A stretch of 64,000 nucleotides of DNA from Lachnospiraceae bacterium. GTDB lineage: Bacteria; Bacillota; Clostridia; Lachnospirales; Lachnospiraceae. The stretch spans positions 115,603-179,602 of the forward strand of contig JAHAYJ010000032.1 in NCBI GenBank assembly GCA_018384375.1, in the 5' to 3' direction. The notes beneath the pieces were generated by a model. It had not been told where the DNA came from, searched no databases, and saw only the letters and a list, made by a program, of their open reading frames with translations. The position numbers and the translations under genes were made by a program. Positions 1 through 10,285 of the stretch are shown here, piece after piece (position 1 is the first letter of the stretch; every line of letters begins with the position of its first letter).

Positions 1-1
1 A

Positions 2-1465
2 TCCAGCATCCCATCTACATACGGAATCGGAACCTTTTCCAGGGAAGCATATGAATTTGTAGACTTTTTAAAGAAGGCAGGGCAGACCTACTGGCAGATA
101 CTTCCTTTAGGGCCTACCGGATACGGGGACTCCCCTTATCAGTCCTTTTCAACCTTTGCCGGAAATCCCTACTATATCGATCTGGAGGAATTGATCGAGG
201 AGGGATATTTAACCAGCAAGCAGTGTGAAAGCTGTGACTGGGGAAGCAATACAGAATATGTGGACTATGAAAAGATTTATCGATCACGCTTTCAGATATT
301 GAAGATTGCTTTTTATAACAGTCATATTGAGAAGGAGAAGGAATTTTGTTCTTTTGTCGAGGAGAACAGCTTTTGGCTTCAGGATTATGCCCTGTATATG
401 GCAGTGAAGGATTCTTTTTCGGGAAAGAGCTGGTCGGAATGGGATGAGGACATTCGCCTTCGGAAACCGGAAGCAATAGCAAAGTACAGCGAAGAACTGA
501 AGGAAGAAATATTGTTTTATGAGTTCCAGCAATATCTGTTTTCCAAGCAGTGGACGAAGCTGAAAAAGTATGCCAATGACAATGGCATTCAGATTATTGG
601 TGACATTCCGATCTATGTGGCATTTGACAGTGCGGATACCTGGGCAAATCCGGAACTCTTTCAACTGGATGAGAACGGGATTCCTACCGGTGTCGCAGGA
701 TGCCCGCCGGACGCATTTTCCGCAACCGGACAGCTTTGGGGGAACCCTTTATATCGCTGGGATTACCATAAGGAAACAGGCTATGCGTGGTGGATACAGA
801 GAATCGGCTATTGCTATAAGCTTTATGATGTGGTAAGGATCGATCATTTCAGAGGTTTTGACGAGTATTATAATATTCCCTACGGAGACCCCACAGCCGA
901 GTTTGGTAAATGGGAGAAGGGACCCGGATACGATCTGTTCCGGGTTATGAAAGAAAAATTAGGTAATAAAGCGGTGATCGCGGAGGATCTTGGATTCTTG
1001 ACTCCATCAGTCATTAAGCTGGTTAAAAAGACGGGTTATCCGGGAATGAAAATCCTGCAGTTTGCTTTTGATTCCAGGGAGGAAAGCGATTATCTGCCTC
1101 ATAATTATACGAAAAATTCGGTTGTCTACACAGGTACGCACGATAATGACACGACTGTCGGTTGGTATGGCAGTATCTGCAGGCGCGATCGAAGCTTTGC
1201 CAGAAAGTACCTGAATATTAAGAGTAACAGGAACGTGGAGTGGGAGTTTGTACGGGCAGCGATTTCCAGTGTTTCAGATACTGCAATCATTCCCATGCAG
1301 GACTATCTGGGGCTTGGAAGCGAGGCGAGGATCAATACACCGTCCACATTAGGCGATAACTGGAAGTGGAGAATGAAGAAGGGACAGCTGACAGAGGAGC
1401 TTGCAGAAAAAATATATAAGCTTTGCAAGCTGTACGGAAGAGTGAGATCTGAGAAGGTAAAATAA
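2..1465 (+). CDS. malQ: 4-alpha-glucanotransferase (amylomaltase), 5' truncated by window start
   Basis: Frame open from base 2 (SSIPSTYGIGTFSREAYEFVDFLKKAGQTYWQILPLGPTGYGDSPYQSFSTFAGNPY...) joined to the 191-1465 ORF; GH77 motifs VVRIDHFRGFDEYY, AEDLG, THDNDT. Confidence 0.95.
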   Translation, partial: SSIPSTYGIGTFSREAYEFVDFLKKAGQTYWQILPLGPTGYGDSPYQSFSTFAGNPYYIDLEELIEEGYLTSKQCESCDWGSNTEYVDYEKIYRSRFQILKIAFYNSHIEKEKEFCSFVEENSFWLQDYALYMAVKDSFSGKSWSEWDEDIRLRKPEAIAKYSEELKEEILFYEFQQYLFSKQWTKLKKYANDNGIQIIGDIPIYVAFDSADTWANPELFQLDENGIPTGVAGCPPDAFSATGQLWGNPLYRWDYHKETGYAWWIQRIGYCYKLYDVVRIDHFRGFDEYYNIPYGDPTAEFGKWEKGPGYDLFRVMKEKLGNKAVIAEDLGFLTPSVIKLVKKTGYPGMKILQFAFDSREESDYLPHNYTKNSVVYTGTHDNDTTVGWYGSICRRDRSFARKYLNIKSNRNVEWEFVRAAISSVSDTAIIPMQDYLGLGSEARINTPSTLGDNWKWRMKKGQLTEELAEKIYKLCKLYGRVRSEKVK

Positions 1466-1485
1466 GATTTGAGGGGAAGCTGCTC

Positions 1486-2520
1486 ATGGAAGAAATGACG
1501 ATTAAGGATGTAGCGAAAAAATGTGGTGTGGGTGTCAGCACAGTCTCGAGGGCAATCAATAATCATCCGGACATCAATCCGGAAACCAAAAAGATGGTTA
1601 TGGATGTTATCCGTCAGATGGGTTATGTGCCGAATAACAGTGCCAGAAATTTAAAGCGGGTGGACGCTAAGTGCATTGCGGTTCTGATCAAGGGAATTAC
1701 GAATCCGTTTTTCAGTGCTGTCATTCAGGTGATCGAGGCGGAGGTTCAAAAGAAAAAATATGCCATGGTCATGCAGCACGTGGAGGCTTATGAAAATGAG
1801 CTGGAGGTTGCATTGGAGCTTATAAAAGAAAAAAGGCTCCGCGGTATCATTTTTCTTGGGGGAACCTATTATCATGACCCCAAACAGTTGGAAAAGCTGA
1901 ATGTGCCCTTTGTATTCAGTACCATTGGCACCGTGCAGGGAGATGAGAGGATCAGAACCTATTCCAATATTGCGGTAGATGACCGTGTGGAAAGCCGCAA
2001 AATGGTTGATTATCTTCTGGATCTTGGGCATCGAAGAATTGCGATCGTCGTGGAAGGTACGGCAGCAGAATCCGTAGGACAGCTTCGTCTGGAGGGCTAT
2101 CGGGATGCCTTGAGCGCAAGAGGAATCGATGTGGACGAGAACCTGATTCTTGAGGTCAGGGACAAGATCGATCCTTATTCCATGGAAAACGGTTACAAGA
2201 CCATGAGGGAATTCCTTGCTACAGAAACGGAGTTTACTGCTGTGTTTGCCATTGCGGATTTCCTGGCAGTAGGAGTGTGCAGGGCGCTTTATGAGGCAGG
2301 CCTGCGGATACCGGAGGATGTGTCTGTGGCTGGATATGATGGTATTCCCATCGGGAAATTTTATACGCCTCAGCTTACTACCATCTGTCAGCCCGTGGAG
2401 GCTATGGCGAAAAAGACGGTAACGCTTTTGCTGGATGTGATTTCAGGAAAAGCAGAGCATGAGCATATTACTTTCCCGGCAGAATTGATCATCCGGGAAT
2501 CCACCGGGAAACCGAAGTAA
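1486..2520 (+). CDS. LacI-family transcriptional regulator
   Basis: N-terminal MTIKDVAKKCGVGVSTVSRAINNHPDINPETKKMV HTH plus periplasmic-binding-like domain; next to malQ. Confidence 0.95.
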   Translation: MEEMTIKDVAKKCGVGVSTVSRAINNHPDINPETKKMVMDVIRQMGYVPNNSARNLKRVDAKCIAVLIKGITNPFFSAVIQVIEAEVQKKKYAMVMQHVEAYENELEVALELIKEKRLRGIIFLGGTYYHDPKQLEKLNVPFVFSTIGTVQGDERIRTYSNIAVDDRVESRKMVDYLLDLGHRRIAIVVEGTAAESVGQLRLEGYRDALSARGIDVDENLILEVRDKIDPYSMENGYKTMREFLATETEFTAVFAIADFLAVGVCRALYEAGLRIPEDVSVAGYDGIPIGKFYTPQLTTICQPVEAMAKKTVTLLLDVISGKAEHEHITFPAELIIRESTGKPK

Positions 2521-2601
2521 ATAGGATAGATGATTTAAGCCTTTGAAAACAGGCTTTTTTCGTGTAGAATAGAGTTAAATAACAGGAAATGAGGAAACTC
2601 T

Positions 2602-4893
2602 ATGCAAGGTAATTCAACGATTTGGTTTGATAAGCCGGCGGAAAGCTGGAATGAAGCTCTTCCAATCGGAAATGGAAGACTGGGAGGGATGATTTATGGG
2701 AAGCCATACACAGAGCTGATTCAGCTCAATGAGGATTCTGTATGGTATGGTGGTCCCATGTGCAGGAACAATCCATCTGCAAAAAAATATCTTTCTCAAA
2801 TACGCAAACTGATTTTTGAAGGCAGGATTGGGGAAGCTCAGGATTTATGTGCATTTGCACTTTCAGGAACACCGGAAGAGCAGCGGCACTATGAACCGCT
2901 TGGGAATTTATACCTGCTCTTTGAAGGAAGAGAGGGAAAAATAACAGATTATGTCAGGAAGCTGAGTATTTCTGACGCAGTGGCACAGGTCAGCTTTAAC
3001 TGGGACGGAGTTTTCTATACCAGACAGATGTTGGCAAGTTACCCTTCCGGGGTGATCGCAGTACATCTGAGTGCGGACCGGCCGGGGAGTGTGTCCTTTC
3101 ATACACAGTTGGCAAGAGGGGAAGCAACCTGGGATTATGCGCCTTATCAGTCACAGACCTTTCGGCATCCTGACTACAATTCCTATGTGGACCGATGTGA
3201 AGCAATCGGTGATGATACAACCGTTATGGAAGGACAGTGCGGCGGAAAGGGAGCAGTTTCTTTCTGTTGTGCACTAAAGGTGATTGCAGACGGAGGGAGT
3301 ACTTATGCAATCGGGAACAGCATTATTGTAAAGAATGCTGACAGTGCACTTGTTTTGTTGGCGGCAGATACTACCTTTCGTGAGAAAGATCCGGAGCAGT
3401 CTGCGCGCCAGAGACTTGACAGAGCTGCCGGTCTTGGATGGGAAGAATTACTTAAGGAGCATAAGCAGGACTACCGGAGCCTCTATGATCGTGTTCAATT
3501 GAGACTTACAGAGCGTACATGTGTGGCTGCGATGCTCCCTACGCCGGAACGTGTGAAGGCATTTCAAAAGGACGAAAGTGATCAAGAGCTTTTGGAGCTT
3601 TTTTTTCAATATGGCAGGTATCTCCTTATTGCAAGCAGCCGTCCCGGTTCTCTTCCGGCAAATCTGCAGGGAATCTGGAACGGGGAAATGAATCCGGTAT
3701 GGGGAAGTAAGTATACCATTAATATTAATGCGCAAATGAACTATTGGCCTGCGGAAACCTGTAATCTTTCGGAATGCCATTTGCCTTTGATTGCTCATAT
3801 TGAACGTATGAAGGAAAACGGAAGAAAAACAGCTCGTGATATGTATGGCTGTAATGGGTTTATGGCCCATCATAATACGGATATCTGGGGAGATACCGCA
3901 CCACAGGATGTATGCCTTAGTTCTACTTATTGGGTTATGGGTGCTGCATGGCTATGTCTGCACATATGGGAACACTACTTATTTACGGAAGATAAAACGT
4001 TTTTAGCGGCAAACTATCCATCCATGAAGGAAGCGGCAGAGTTTATCCTTGATTTTCTGGTGGAGGATGGGGAGTATCTTGTTACCTGTCCGACACTTTC
4101 CCCTGAAAATGAATATTGCCTTCCCGGTGGTGAAAAAGGAGTCATCTGTAAAGGAGCATCCATGGATAATCAGATCATCAGAGAGCTTTTTACAGCTTGC
4201 ATCAAGGCGGGTGATGTGTTGTCAGAGGATGAGAAATTCAGGGAAAGACTTGTAGAAACACAAAAGGGAATAGCACCGATCCGAATCGGGAAACATGGGC
4301 AGATCATGGAATGGAACGAGGATTATGAGGAGACAGATCCCGGACATCGTCATATATCCCAGCTGTTTGCGCTGCATCCGGGGACGCAGATCTCACCGGA
4401 AAAAACACCGGAACTTGCAGAAGCGGCGAAGAGAACTATAGAGCGAAGGCTTTCGCATGGTGGTGGGCATACCGGCTGGAGCAGGGCATGGATCATCAAT
4501 ATGTGGGCTCGTTTGGGTGAGGGTGAAGAAGCACTTAAGAATGTGAAGGAGCTTGTGAAAACTTCTACACTTCCGAATCTGTTTGACAACCATCCGCCGT
4601 TTCAGATCGATGGGAATTTTGGCTGCACAGCAGGAATTGCGGAGATGCTGCTGCAAAGTCATGAAGGAGAAATAGTTTTGCTGCCTGCTCTTCCAAAGGA
4701 ATGGAAAAACGGAAGGGTATCGGGACTCCGTGCAAGGGGTGGCTTTGAGATCAGCCTGGAGTGGAAGGCAGGCATTTTGATAAAGGCAGTAATTACTGCG
4801 GATAAGGATAGTAAAGCTGTGGTCCGGTATGGTCAAAGGAAGATAGCGTTGTCTTTGACTGCACACACAGCGCAGAAACTGGATTTTGCATAG
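2602..4893 (+). CDS. Glycoside hydrolase family 95-like protein (alpha-L-fucosidase type)
   Basis: [26 protein letters not shown] start and LQGIWN / [20 protein letters not shown] / [14 protein letters not shown] / [17 protein letters not shown] motifs. Confidence 0.9.
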   Translation: MQGNSTIWFDKPAESWNEALPIGNGRLGGMIYGKPYTELIQLNEDSVWYGGPMCRNNPSAKKYLSQIRKLIFEGRIGEAQDLCAFALSGTPEEQRHYEPLGNLYLLFEGREGKITDYVRKLSISDAVAQVSFNWDGVFYTRQMLASYPSGVIAVHLSADRPGSVSFHTQLARGEATWDYAPYQSQTFRHPDYNSYVDRCEAIGDDTTVMEGQCGGKGAVSFCCALKVIADGGSTYAIGNSIIVKNADSALVLLAADTTFREKDPEQSARQRLDRAAGLGWEELLKEHKQDYRSLYDRVQLRLTERTCVAAMLPTPERVKAFQKDESDQELLELFFQYGRYLLIASSRPGSLPANLQGIWNGEMNPVWGSKYTININAQMNYWPAETCNLSECHLPLIAHIERMKENGRKTARDMYGCNGFMAHHNTDIWGDTAPQDVCLSSTYWVMGAAWLCLHIWEHYLFTEDKTFLAANYPSMKEAAEFILDFLVEDGEYLVTCPTLSPENEYCLPGGEKGVICKGASMDNQIIRELFTACIKAGDVLSEDEKFRERLVETQKGIAPIRIGKHGQIMEWNEDYEETDPGHRHISQLFALHPGTQISPEKTPELAEAAKRTIERRLSHGGGHTGWSRAWIINMWARLGEGEEALKNVKELVKTSTLPNLFDNHPPFQIDGNFGCTAGIAEMLLQSHEGEIVLLPALPKEWKNGRVSGLRARGGFEISLEWKAGILIKAVITADKDSKAVVRYGQRKIALSLTAHTAQKLDFA

Positions 4894-4901
4894 GAGGAAG
4901 G

Positions 4902-5393
4902 TCAGAGCTTCCTCCTTGACAGATTGGAGTTGTGAAAGTTTGGATCATTGGTGACATCCTCGCCAAGCCAGGCAGGAGGGAGAAAAGCATTCGCCATTTC
5001 TTCGTCCGGAAATTCTACCTCAGCGATGATGAGTGGTGCAAGAGGAGCATCAAAGATGTCCAGTTCGATTTTTAGAGCGGGCATCTTTTCTGATTTCTGA
5101 TAATCGTCTGAAAAGCACAGCTCAGCAATGGGGATAAGATACCTTTTCTTTGAAATAATAATGCCATCTGCTTTTTCTTTCAAATGGAAGTAGGCTTCCT
5201 GGGTAAGGGGAAGATTGTATTCTTCTCTTGCCAGTAATCCTTTTCCCTTGTAGGTCAGATAGTAGTCGTTATCCTGTCTGCGGATGCGGATGACAGGGTT
5301 TGTACAAAGATAGGCCTGTTCAATGCGCAGACATTGAAAGGAGGAAAGATCAGCAGGTAATTGTCTCACTAAAAATTTGCGTTCGATTTCCAT
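4902..5393 (-). CDS. CYTH domain protein (triphosphate tunnel metalloenzyme-like)
   Basis: MEIERKFLVRQLP N-terminal ExExK signature, IRRQDNDYYLTYKGKG. Confidence 0.9.
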   Translation of the reverse strand: MEIERKFLVRQLPADLSSFQCLRIEQAYLCTNPVIRIRRQDNDYYLTYKGKGLLAREEYNLPLTQEAYFHLKEKADGIIISKKRYLIPIAELCFSDDYQKSEKMPALKIELDIFDAPLAPLIIAEVEFPDEEMANAFLPPAWLGEDVTNDPNFHNSNLSRRKL

Positions 5394-5552
5394 GAATGAA
5401 ACTCCCTTCGGGTTGTATATCTGTCCTTATTATATGCATTTTCATAAGTTGTTTGCAATAGCAGGTGAGTAAGACAATTTTTCTTGGAAATCTACTGTAA
5501 AACTGTTAAAATAAGATTGCATGGAAATAACAGCAGAGAGGCGGTATACAGT

Positions 5553-6107
5553 ATGAGTAAGGTGTGTGTATTTTTTGGTACAGGCTTTGAGGAAATTGAA
5601 GCCCTTACCGTAGTGGATATCCTGCGCAGGCAGGGAATTGATACAAAAACGGTTTCTGTGACGGGGGACAGGACTGTGATGGGATCTCACCAGATTCCGG
5701 TTCTCACGGATTTAAGGATTGATGAGATTCATTTTTCAGAAGTGGATGTGATTATTCTTCCCGGCGGAGGCGGAGGAACCAAGGTGCTTGAAGCATGTGA
5801 GCCCCTGATGAAACAGGTAGATGCTTTTGCGGCAGAAGGAAAGACTATCTGTGCAATCTGCGCGGCGCCTTCGATTCTGGGACATCGGGGAATTCTGAAG
5901 GGAAAGAAAGCAATTGCTTATCCGGGATTTGAGGATCAGCTTATCGGAGCAGAGGTGGTTTATGAGCCCGCAGTGAGAGACGGCAACATTATCACAGGCC
6001 GGGGTATGGGCTGCTCTCTTCCTTTTGCACTGCTGGTTCTTGAGCATCTTGCAGGCAGCCAGGCGGCGAAGGATATGGCAGAGAAAATTGTTTATAAAAA
6101 TACTTGA
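5553..6107 (+). CDS. DJ-1/PfpI family protein
   Basis: MSKVCVFFGTGFEEIEALTVVDILRR...ICAICAAPSILG (nucleophile elbow Cys); internal start chosen over the ORF-track start. Confidence 0.9.
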   Translation: MSKVCVFFGTGFEEIEALTVVDILRRQGIDTKTVSVTGDRTVMGSHQIPVLTDLRIDEIHFSEVDVIILPGGGGGTKVLEACEPLMKQVDAFAAEGKTICAICAAPSILGHRGILKGKKAIAYPGFEDQLIGAEVVYEPAVRDGNIITGRGMGCSLPFALLVLEHLAGSQAAKDMAEKIVYKNT

Positions 6108-6114
6108 GAGAAGG

Positions 6115-6552
6115 ATGCAAATGAATATTTTGTTTTTTTTGACGCCCAAAAGTGAAGTGGCATACATATATGATACCGATTCGCTCAGGCAGGCTCTTGA
6201 AAAAATGGAGAATCACAGATATTCCGCAATTCCCATTATCGGGAAGGAGGATGGAAGATATATCGGTACACTGACAGAAGGCGATCTGCTCTGGAATATT
6301 AAGGACTGTGAGGACTTATCGCTAAAAGATGCAGAAGAAATTTCCATTATGGAAGTAAAGCGGAACAGGGATAATGAACCGGTTGATGTGGATGTTAATA
6401 TGGAGGATCTGATCAACAAATCAATGAATCAGAATTTTGTTCCTGTCATTGACAGCGGAAAATGCTTTATCGGTATCATTAAGAGGAAGGATATCATCCA
6501 GTATCTGAGTTCAAAGCTTGTAAAAGCGCAGCAGGCTTTGCAGGACAGATAG
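6115..6552 (+). CDS. CBS-domain protein
   Basis: Paired CBS-like repeats (ALEKMENHRYSAIPIIGKEDGRYIGTLTEGDLL; NQNFVPVIDSGKCFIGIIKRKDIIQYL); start at 6115 or 6121. Confidence 0.85.
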   Translation: MQMNILFFLTPKSEVAYIYDTDSLRQALEKMENHRYSAIPIIGKEDGRYIGTLTEGDLLWNIKDCEDLSLKDAEEISIMEVKRNRDNEPVDVDVNMEDLINKSMNQNFVPVIDSGKCFIGIIKRKDIIQYLSSKLVKAQQALQDR

Positions 6553-6577
6553 GTTAATAGAAGGAAAAGAATTTAAA

Positions 6578-7081
6578 ATGTATAATCAGTTGACAAAAAA
6601 AGATATCGAAGCCATGGAGGCTGAAATCGAAGAGAGAAAGCTGGTCATCCGCCCGCAGCTTTTAGAGGCGGTGAAGGAGGCAAGAGCCCACGGTGATCTG
6701 AGCGAAAACTTTGAGTATTATGCTGCCAAAAGGGAAAAGAATAAAAATGAGAGCCGCATCCGTTTCCTGGAGAGAATGATCAAGACAGCTGAGGTAATCC
6801 CTGACGAGTCTAAGGAGGACGAGGTTGGGATGAACAATACTGTGGAGGTCCAGTTCGAGGAGGACGGTTCCATTGAGAAATATAAAATTGTCACAACCAT
6901 GCGCGGCAATTCCCTGGAGGGCTTGATCAGCGTGGAATCGCCTATCGGAAAGGCACTTATGGGACATAAGGCAGGAGATCGCGTCTATGTACAGGTGAAC
7001 GACAGCTTCGGCTATTATTTATTGATCAAATCAATTGAAAATACAGAAGATGACGGCAGCGATAAGATAAGAAGCTTTTAG
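6578..7081 (+). CDS. greA: GreA-family transcription elongation factor
   Basis: Coiled-coil ...ARAHGDLSENFEYYAAKREKNKNESRIRFLERMI then GreA C-terminal domain ...SPIGKALMGHKAGDRV. Confidence 0.9.
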   Translation: MYNQLTKKDIEAMEAEIEERKLVIRPQLLEAVKEARAHGDLSENFEYYAAKREKNKNESRIRFLERMIKTAEVIPDESKEDEVGMNNTVEVQFEEDGSIEKYKIVTTMRGNSLEGLISVESPIGKALMGHKAGDRVYVQVNDSFGYYLLIKSIENTEDDGSDKIRSF

Positions 7082-7253
7082 ATCTGTAAGGAAAAACTTA
7101 CCATTATATTTTCGTAAGCACCGCTAATACTATAACCAAGATAAGTGATACGGAATTGCTTTGAAGGAAGACTTCTTCGGGATAAGCAGACCGGAAGCTT
7201 ATCTTGAGGAAGACTGAACAAGCAGTCAAAAATAATAACGGAGGTGAACGAAG

Positions 7254-7454
7254 ATGACAAGCAGCAGATCTAATAGAGTAGAAGTTCCTGAAGCTAAGGC
7301 AGCTATGGATCGTTTCAAAACAGAAGTTGCTTCTGAGCTTGGTGTTAACTTAAAAGAAGGTTACAACGGTGACTTAACATCCAAGGAAGCCGGATCTATC
7401 GGCGGCGAGATGGTTCGTAGAATGATCAAGAAGCAAGAAGAACAGATGAAATAA
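7254..7454 (+). CDS. alpha/beta-type small acid-soluble spore protein
   Basis: LKEGYNGDLTSKEAGSIGGEMVRRMI SASP signature; RBS ggaggtg. Confidence 0.95.
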   Translation: MTSSRSNRVEVPEAKAAMDRFKTEVASELGVNLKEGYNGDLTSKEAGSIGGEMVRRMIKKQEEQMK

Positions 7455-7467
7455 CCAGGAAACAGAC

Positions 7468-7507
7468 AGAGCAGTATCGCTTTATAGCGGTACTGCTCTT
7501 GTTTTTT
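7468..7507 (+). terminator. Rho-independent terminator of the SASP gene
   Basis: AGAGCAGTATCGC-tttata-GCGGTACTGCTCT followed by TGTTTTTT. Confidence 0.85.
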
Positions 7508-7642
7508 ATACATTCATATTGTTATGCATCGCAGCATGGATCGCGGTAAATAGTTTTAAAATCATGAAAGAATAAGCATATTTGTCGGGAAATGGCGTGA
7601 TATAATTATGTCATCAAGCGGTATGCTGAAGGAGGGCGATGA

Positions 7643-8587
7643 ATGCCTGAGAAAAAAACAAGCTACTATTATCCCAAATATTCGGATATACCCGATATTA
7701 AGGAGGACGGCTCTGAGAGTATTCGCTATGATAATCCGGATTTTCCACTTTTTTGCAGGCGTAATTTCATACCCGGGAAAGCGATTCTCCCGGGTATGTC
7801 TGTGCATCGGCACAGTGATGTGGAATTTGTCTACATAAAAAGGGGGAGCACCTTCTATCAGTTAAATGGCAGGACCGTCAAAATAAAGGAAGGAGAGGGA
7901 ATCTTTGTAAACGCAAGGCAGATTCATATGATTACTGCCGGTGACGAGGACTGTCTGTTGTACTGTGTTATCTTTCACCCGATGCTTCTGTGTGCCTCAA
8001 AGCATATCGAGGAAAAATTTGTATTTCCAGTTGTCTCAAATTCCGCTGCTCCCTATGTGTTGCTGCACGAAAATGTACAATGGGAAAGAAAAGTGCTTAC
8101 AGGGCTCAGTCTCCTTTATGAGCTTTCGAAAAAAGAAGATTGCGAGCTTGAAATGGTGAAGGTTGTCTATGATATTTGGAAGCTTCTATATGACAATATG
8201 CAAGGAAATGTTTTAAAGGATACGAAATATGACGGAGGCTTTGAAATCATCAAGAGAATGATAGCTTGTCTGGAGGAGCATTACAGAGAAAACGTCACCC
8301 TTGAACTATTGTGCCGGGCAGGAGGAGTAGGCAGGACAGCGTGTACAAAGCTTTTTCAAAAATATCTGAATGCAACCCCTATAGATTATGTAAGGCGTTA
8401 CCGTATAGCAAAAAGCATAGAGCTTTTGCAGAGTACTGATAAGACGATAACAGAGATTGCTTATGAAACGGGCTTTTCGGGGGCCAGCTTTTTTGCAAAA
8501 ACATTTAAGGAAATAACAGGGATCACCCCGGGACAGCTGCGGAAAGGAGAAGTATTTTATGAGGATCAGAGAATTAAGGGAAACTGA
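7643..8587 (+). CDS. AraC-family regulator with N-terminal cupin domain
   Basis: LSVHRH..VEFVYIKRG cupin-like region, C-terminal double HTH (ITEIAYETGFSGASFFAKTFKEITGITPGQLRK). Confidence 0.92.
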   Translation: MPEKKTSYYYPKYSDIPDIKEDGSESIRYDNPDFPLFCRRNFIPGKAILPGMSVHRHSDVEFVYIKRGSTFYQLNGRTVKIKEGEGIFVNARQIHMITAGDEDCLLYCVIFHPMLLCASKHIEEKFVFPVVSNSAAPYVLLHENVQWERKVLTGLSLLYELSKKEDCELEMVKVVYDIWKLLYDNMQGNVLKDTKYDGGFEIIKRMIACLEEHYRENVTLELLCRAGGVGRTACTKLFQKYLNATPIDYVRRYRIAKSIELLQSTDKTITEIAYETGFSGASFFAKTFKEITGITPGQLRKGEVFYEDQRIKGN

Positions 8588-8996
8588 TATTTCCCCCTGT
8601 GCAGATATTCTTTGCAGTGTCTATAACAATGAATTGTGGATGTGCAGATGGACAAAGGAGGTAGCAGAGAGCTATTTGCGGGATTTTTTCAGACACAGTA
8701 AATTTGTGGGCTATGTGGCAGAGGAGGAGTCTGTCATTGTTGGTGGTTTGTTTGCACATGAAAAGATATGGTGGAACAATAGCGAGGTGTTTATTGAGGA
8801 GATGTTTGTAACACCATGCAGGCAGGGACGCGGAGTTGGAACATTACTTTTGAAGGAAGTGGAAAAATACATAGAGGATAAGAGCCTAGGGGGAATTACC
8901 CTGTCCACAAACAAATATGCTCCGGCGCCAAAATTCTATGAGAAAAATGGGTTTGTGAACTGTGAGCATGTTATGTTTATGGCAAAGAGCTTATGA
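8559..8996 (+). CDS. GNAT-family N-acetyltransferase
   Basis: EEMFVTPCRQGRGVGTLLLKEVEKYI...KFYEKNGFV. Confidence 0.9.
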   Translation: MRIRELRETDISPCADILCSVYNNELWMCRWTKEVAESYLRDFFRHSKFVGYVAEEESVIVGGLFAHEKIWWNNSEVFIEEMFVTPCRQGRGVGTLLLKEVEKYIEDKSLGGITLSTNKYAPAPKFYEKNGFVNCEHVMFMAKSL

Positions 8997-9034
8997 GAAT
9001 CTGTCCAATCTATATTCTGCAAAGAAACGTCATG

Positions 9035-9080
9035 AAAGCACCGGCAAGGTACAGCTTACTGTACCTTGCCGGTGCTTTTT
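9035..9080. terminator. Bidirectional terminator between convergent genes
   Basis: AAAGCACCGGCAAGGTACAG-ctta-CTGTACCTTGCCGGTGCTTTTTT near-perfect stem. Confidence 0.9.
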
Positions 9081-9088
9081 TCATTGAA

Positions 9089-9661
9089 TTAATTCTGTTC
9101 TGCTTTCAGATATTTTTTCAGTGGAAGCCAGATCACATAGGATAGAACGCTTCCGATCAGTGCAGTAATAAGCTGTGTGACGGAAAAGGTGGTTCTTGCT
9201 GTTGCGAGCACCGCGGGAAGTGCTTCCGGCTTCGGAAGCTTGGCAGCAACATTGTCTCCGAAAATGGGAAGAATGATCAGCACGATCACGATCCCCATAA
9301 AAACAGCCTTTAGGACGGAGCCGGCAAGAAACCCGGCAGGAAGCTTCCATTGAAAGGAAGTCTTCTCCTCGAAGTACCATACGCAAACAGCAAGGATCAC
9401 ATTTCCCGCCATAACCACAGGGAACATCAGCGGGATGGCAGCCATAATGGGTGAACCTGTAAAGAAGAAGGCGGTAATGGGAGCAACGATACTGATTAAA
9501 ATACCGCTCCATAGACCTACTGCCAAAACTGCAATAATGATGGTAGCGTTAACGATTGGACCCGTAATATATACGGAAATGTTTTTGAAATACTGGCTGA
9601 CAATGCAGATCGCAAGTAAAAGTGCCGTCTGAACCAGCTGCTTGGTAGTGAGTTTCATCAT
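9089..9661 (-). CDS. ECF transporter S-component-like membrane protein
   Basis: Multi-TM ~191 aa MMKLTTKQLVQTALLLAICIVSQYFKNISVYITGPIVNATIIIAVL; RBS upstream of the internal Met. Confidence 0.75.
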   Translation of the reverse strand: MMKLTTKQLVQTALLLAICIVSQYFKNISVYITGPIVNATIIIAVLAVGLWSGILISIVAPITAFFFTGSPIMAAIPLMFPVVMAGNVILAVCVWYFEEKTSFQWKLPAGFLAGSVLKAVFMGIVIVLIILPIFGDNVAAKLPKPEALPAVLATARTTFSVTQLITALIGSVLSYVIWLPLKKYLKAEQN

Positions 9662-9680
9662 GATTCCTCCTGAAATATGG

Positions 9681-9926
9681 TTATAGTTTGGCCTGCATGG
9701 CTTTGGCACTGATCCCTTCGATGCGTCCAAGCTTCCCTGAGAGTGTACTGATCCTGTCAGAAGAAGCATTGACGATCACAGAAATAATATTCAGTGATCT
9801 TTCACGGAAGGGAATCCCGATCCGCCCGATGATGCAGTCCGCATATTCGTGAAGCAGCTCGTTAACCTTTGTGATGGCATTCGTATCCTGAATGAAAATA
9901 CCGATGATGGCAACCTTTTCTTCCAT
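9681..9926 (-). CDS. TM1266-type putative iron-only hydrogenase system regulator (NikR-like ferredoxin fold)
   Basis: MEEKVAIIGIFIQDTNAITKVNELLHEYADCIIGRIGIPFRERSLNIISVIVNASSDRISTLSGKLGRIEGISAK. Confidence 0.8.
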   Translation of the reverse strand: MEEKVAIIGIFIQDTNAITKVNELLHEYADCIIGRIGIPFRERSLNIISVIVNASSDRISTLSGKLGRIEGISAKAMQAKL

Positions 9927-10074
9927 AAAAAACTTATCCTTCTTTCTAAAAATAAAAGAAACCTTACCGGCACTCTGTCAGTAAGGCGTTGATCTTTACC
10001 GCAGGAATCCCTTGAGCTCAGAATATATAAACTGCTGCAGGGACAGAACCTATCTCTCCGTGCAGGTTAACTAT

Positions 10075-10103
10075 AGTATAAGAGAAGAAACTTGGAAAAG
10101 CAA
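10075..10103 (-). promoter_or_regulatory. Sigma-A-type promoter reading into the TM1266-like/ECF operon
   Basis: Minus strand TTGCTT-17 nt-TATACT, ~150 nt upstream of the 9926 start codon. Confidence 0.65.
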
Positions 10104-10285
10104 GTTAAAATAACAACAGATCAACGGTGAAAACCCAACTTTTTATAAAAAGTGCATAAAAAACCCCCTTTAAGAAAAAAGATACCCCCCCTTATAAAAG
10201 AGAGCCCTCTTTGTTATACTCTAGAAAGTAAAGAAAAGCTGTTCCATCGAACAGAAAGTAGAGAAAGGGAAGGAAAGCCGGTGAT

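Noticed and set aside
9927-10070. Assignment of this leader to the THF or TPP riboswitch class
   Set aside because: GGAGAG and CTGAG fragments are present but the conserved cores do not line up; kept only as an unclassified leader.
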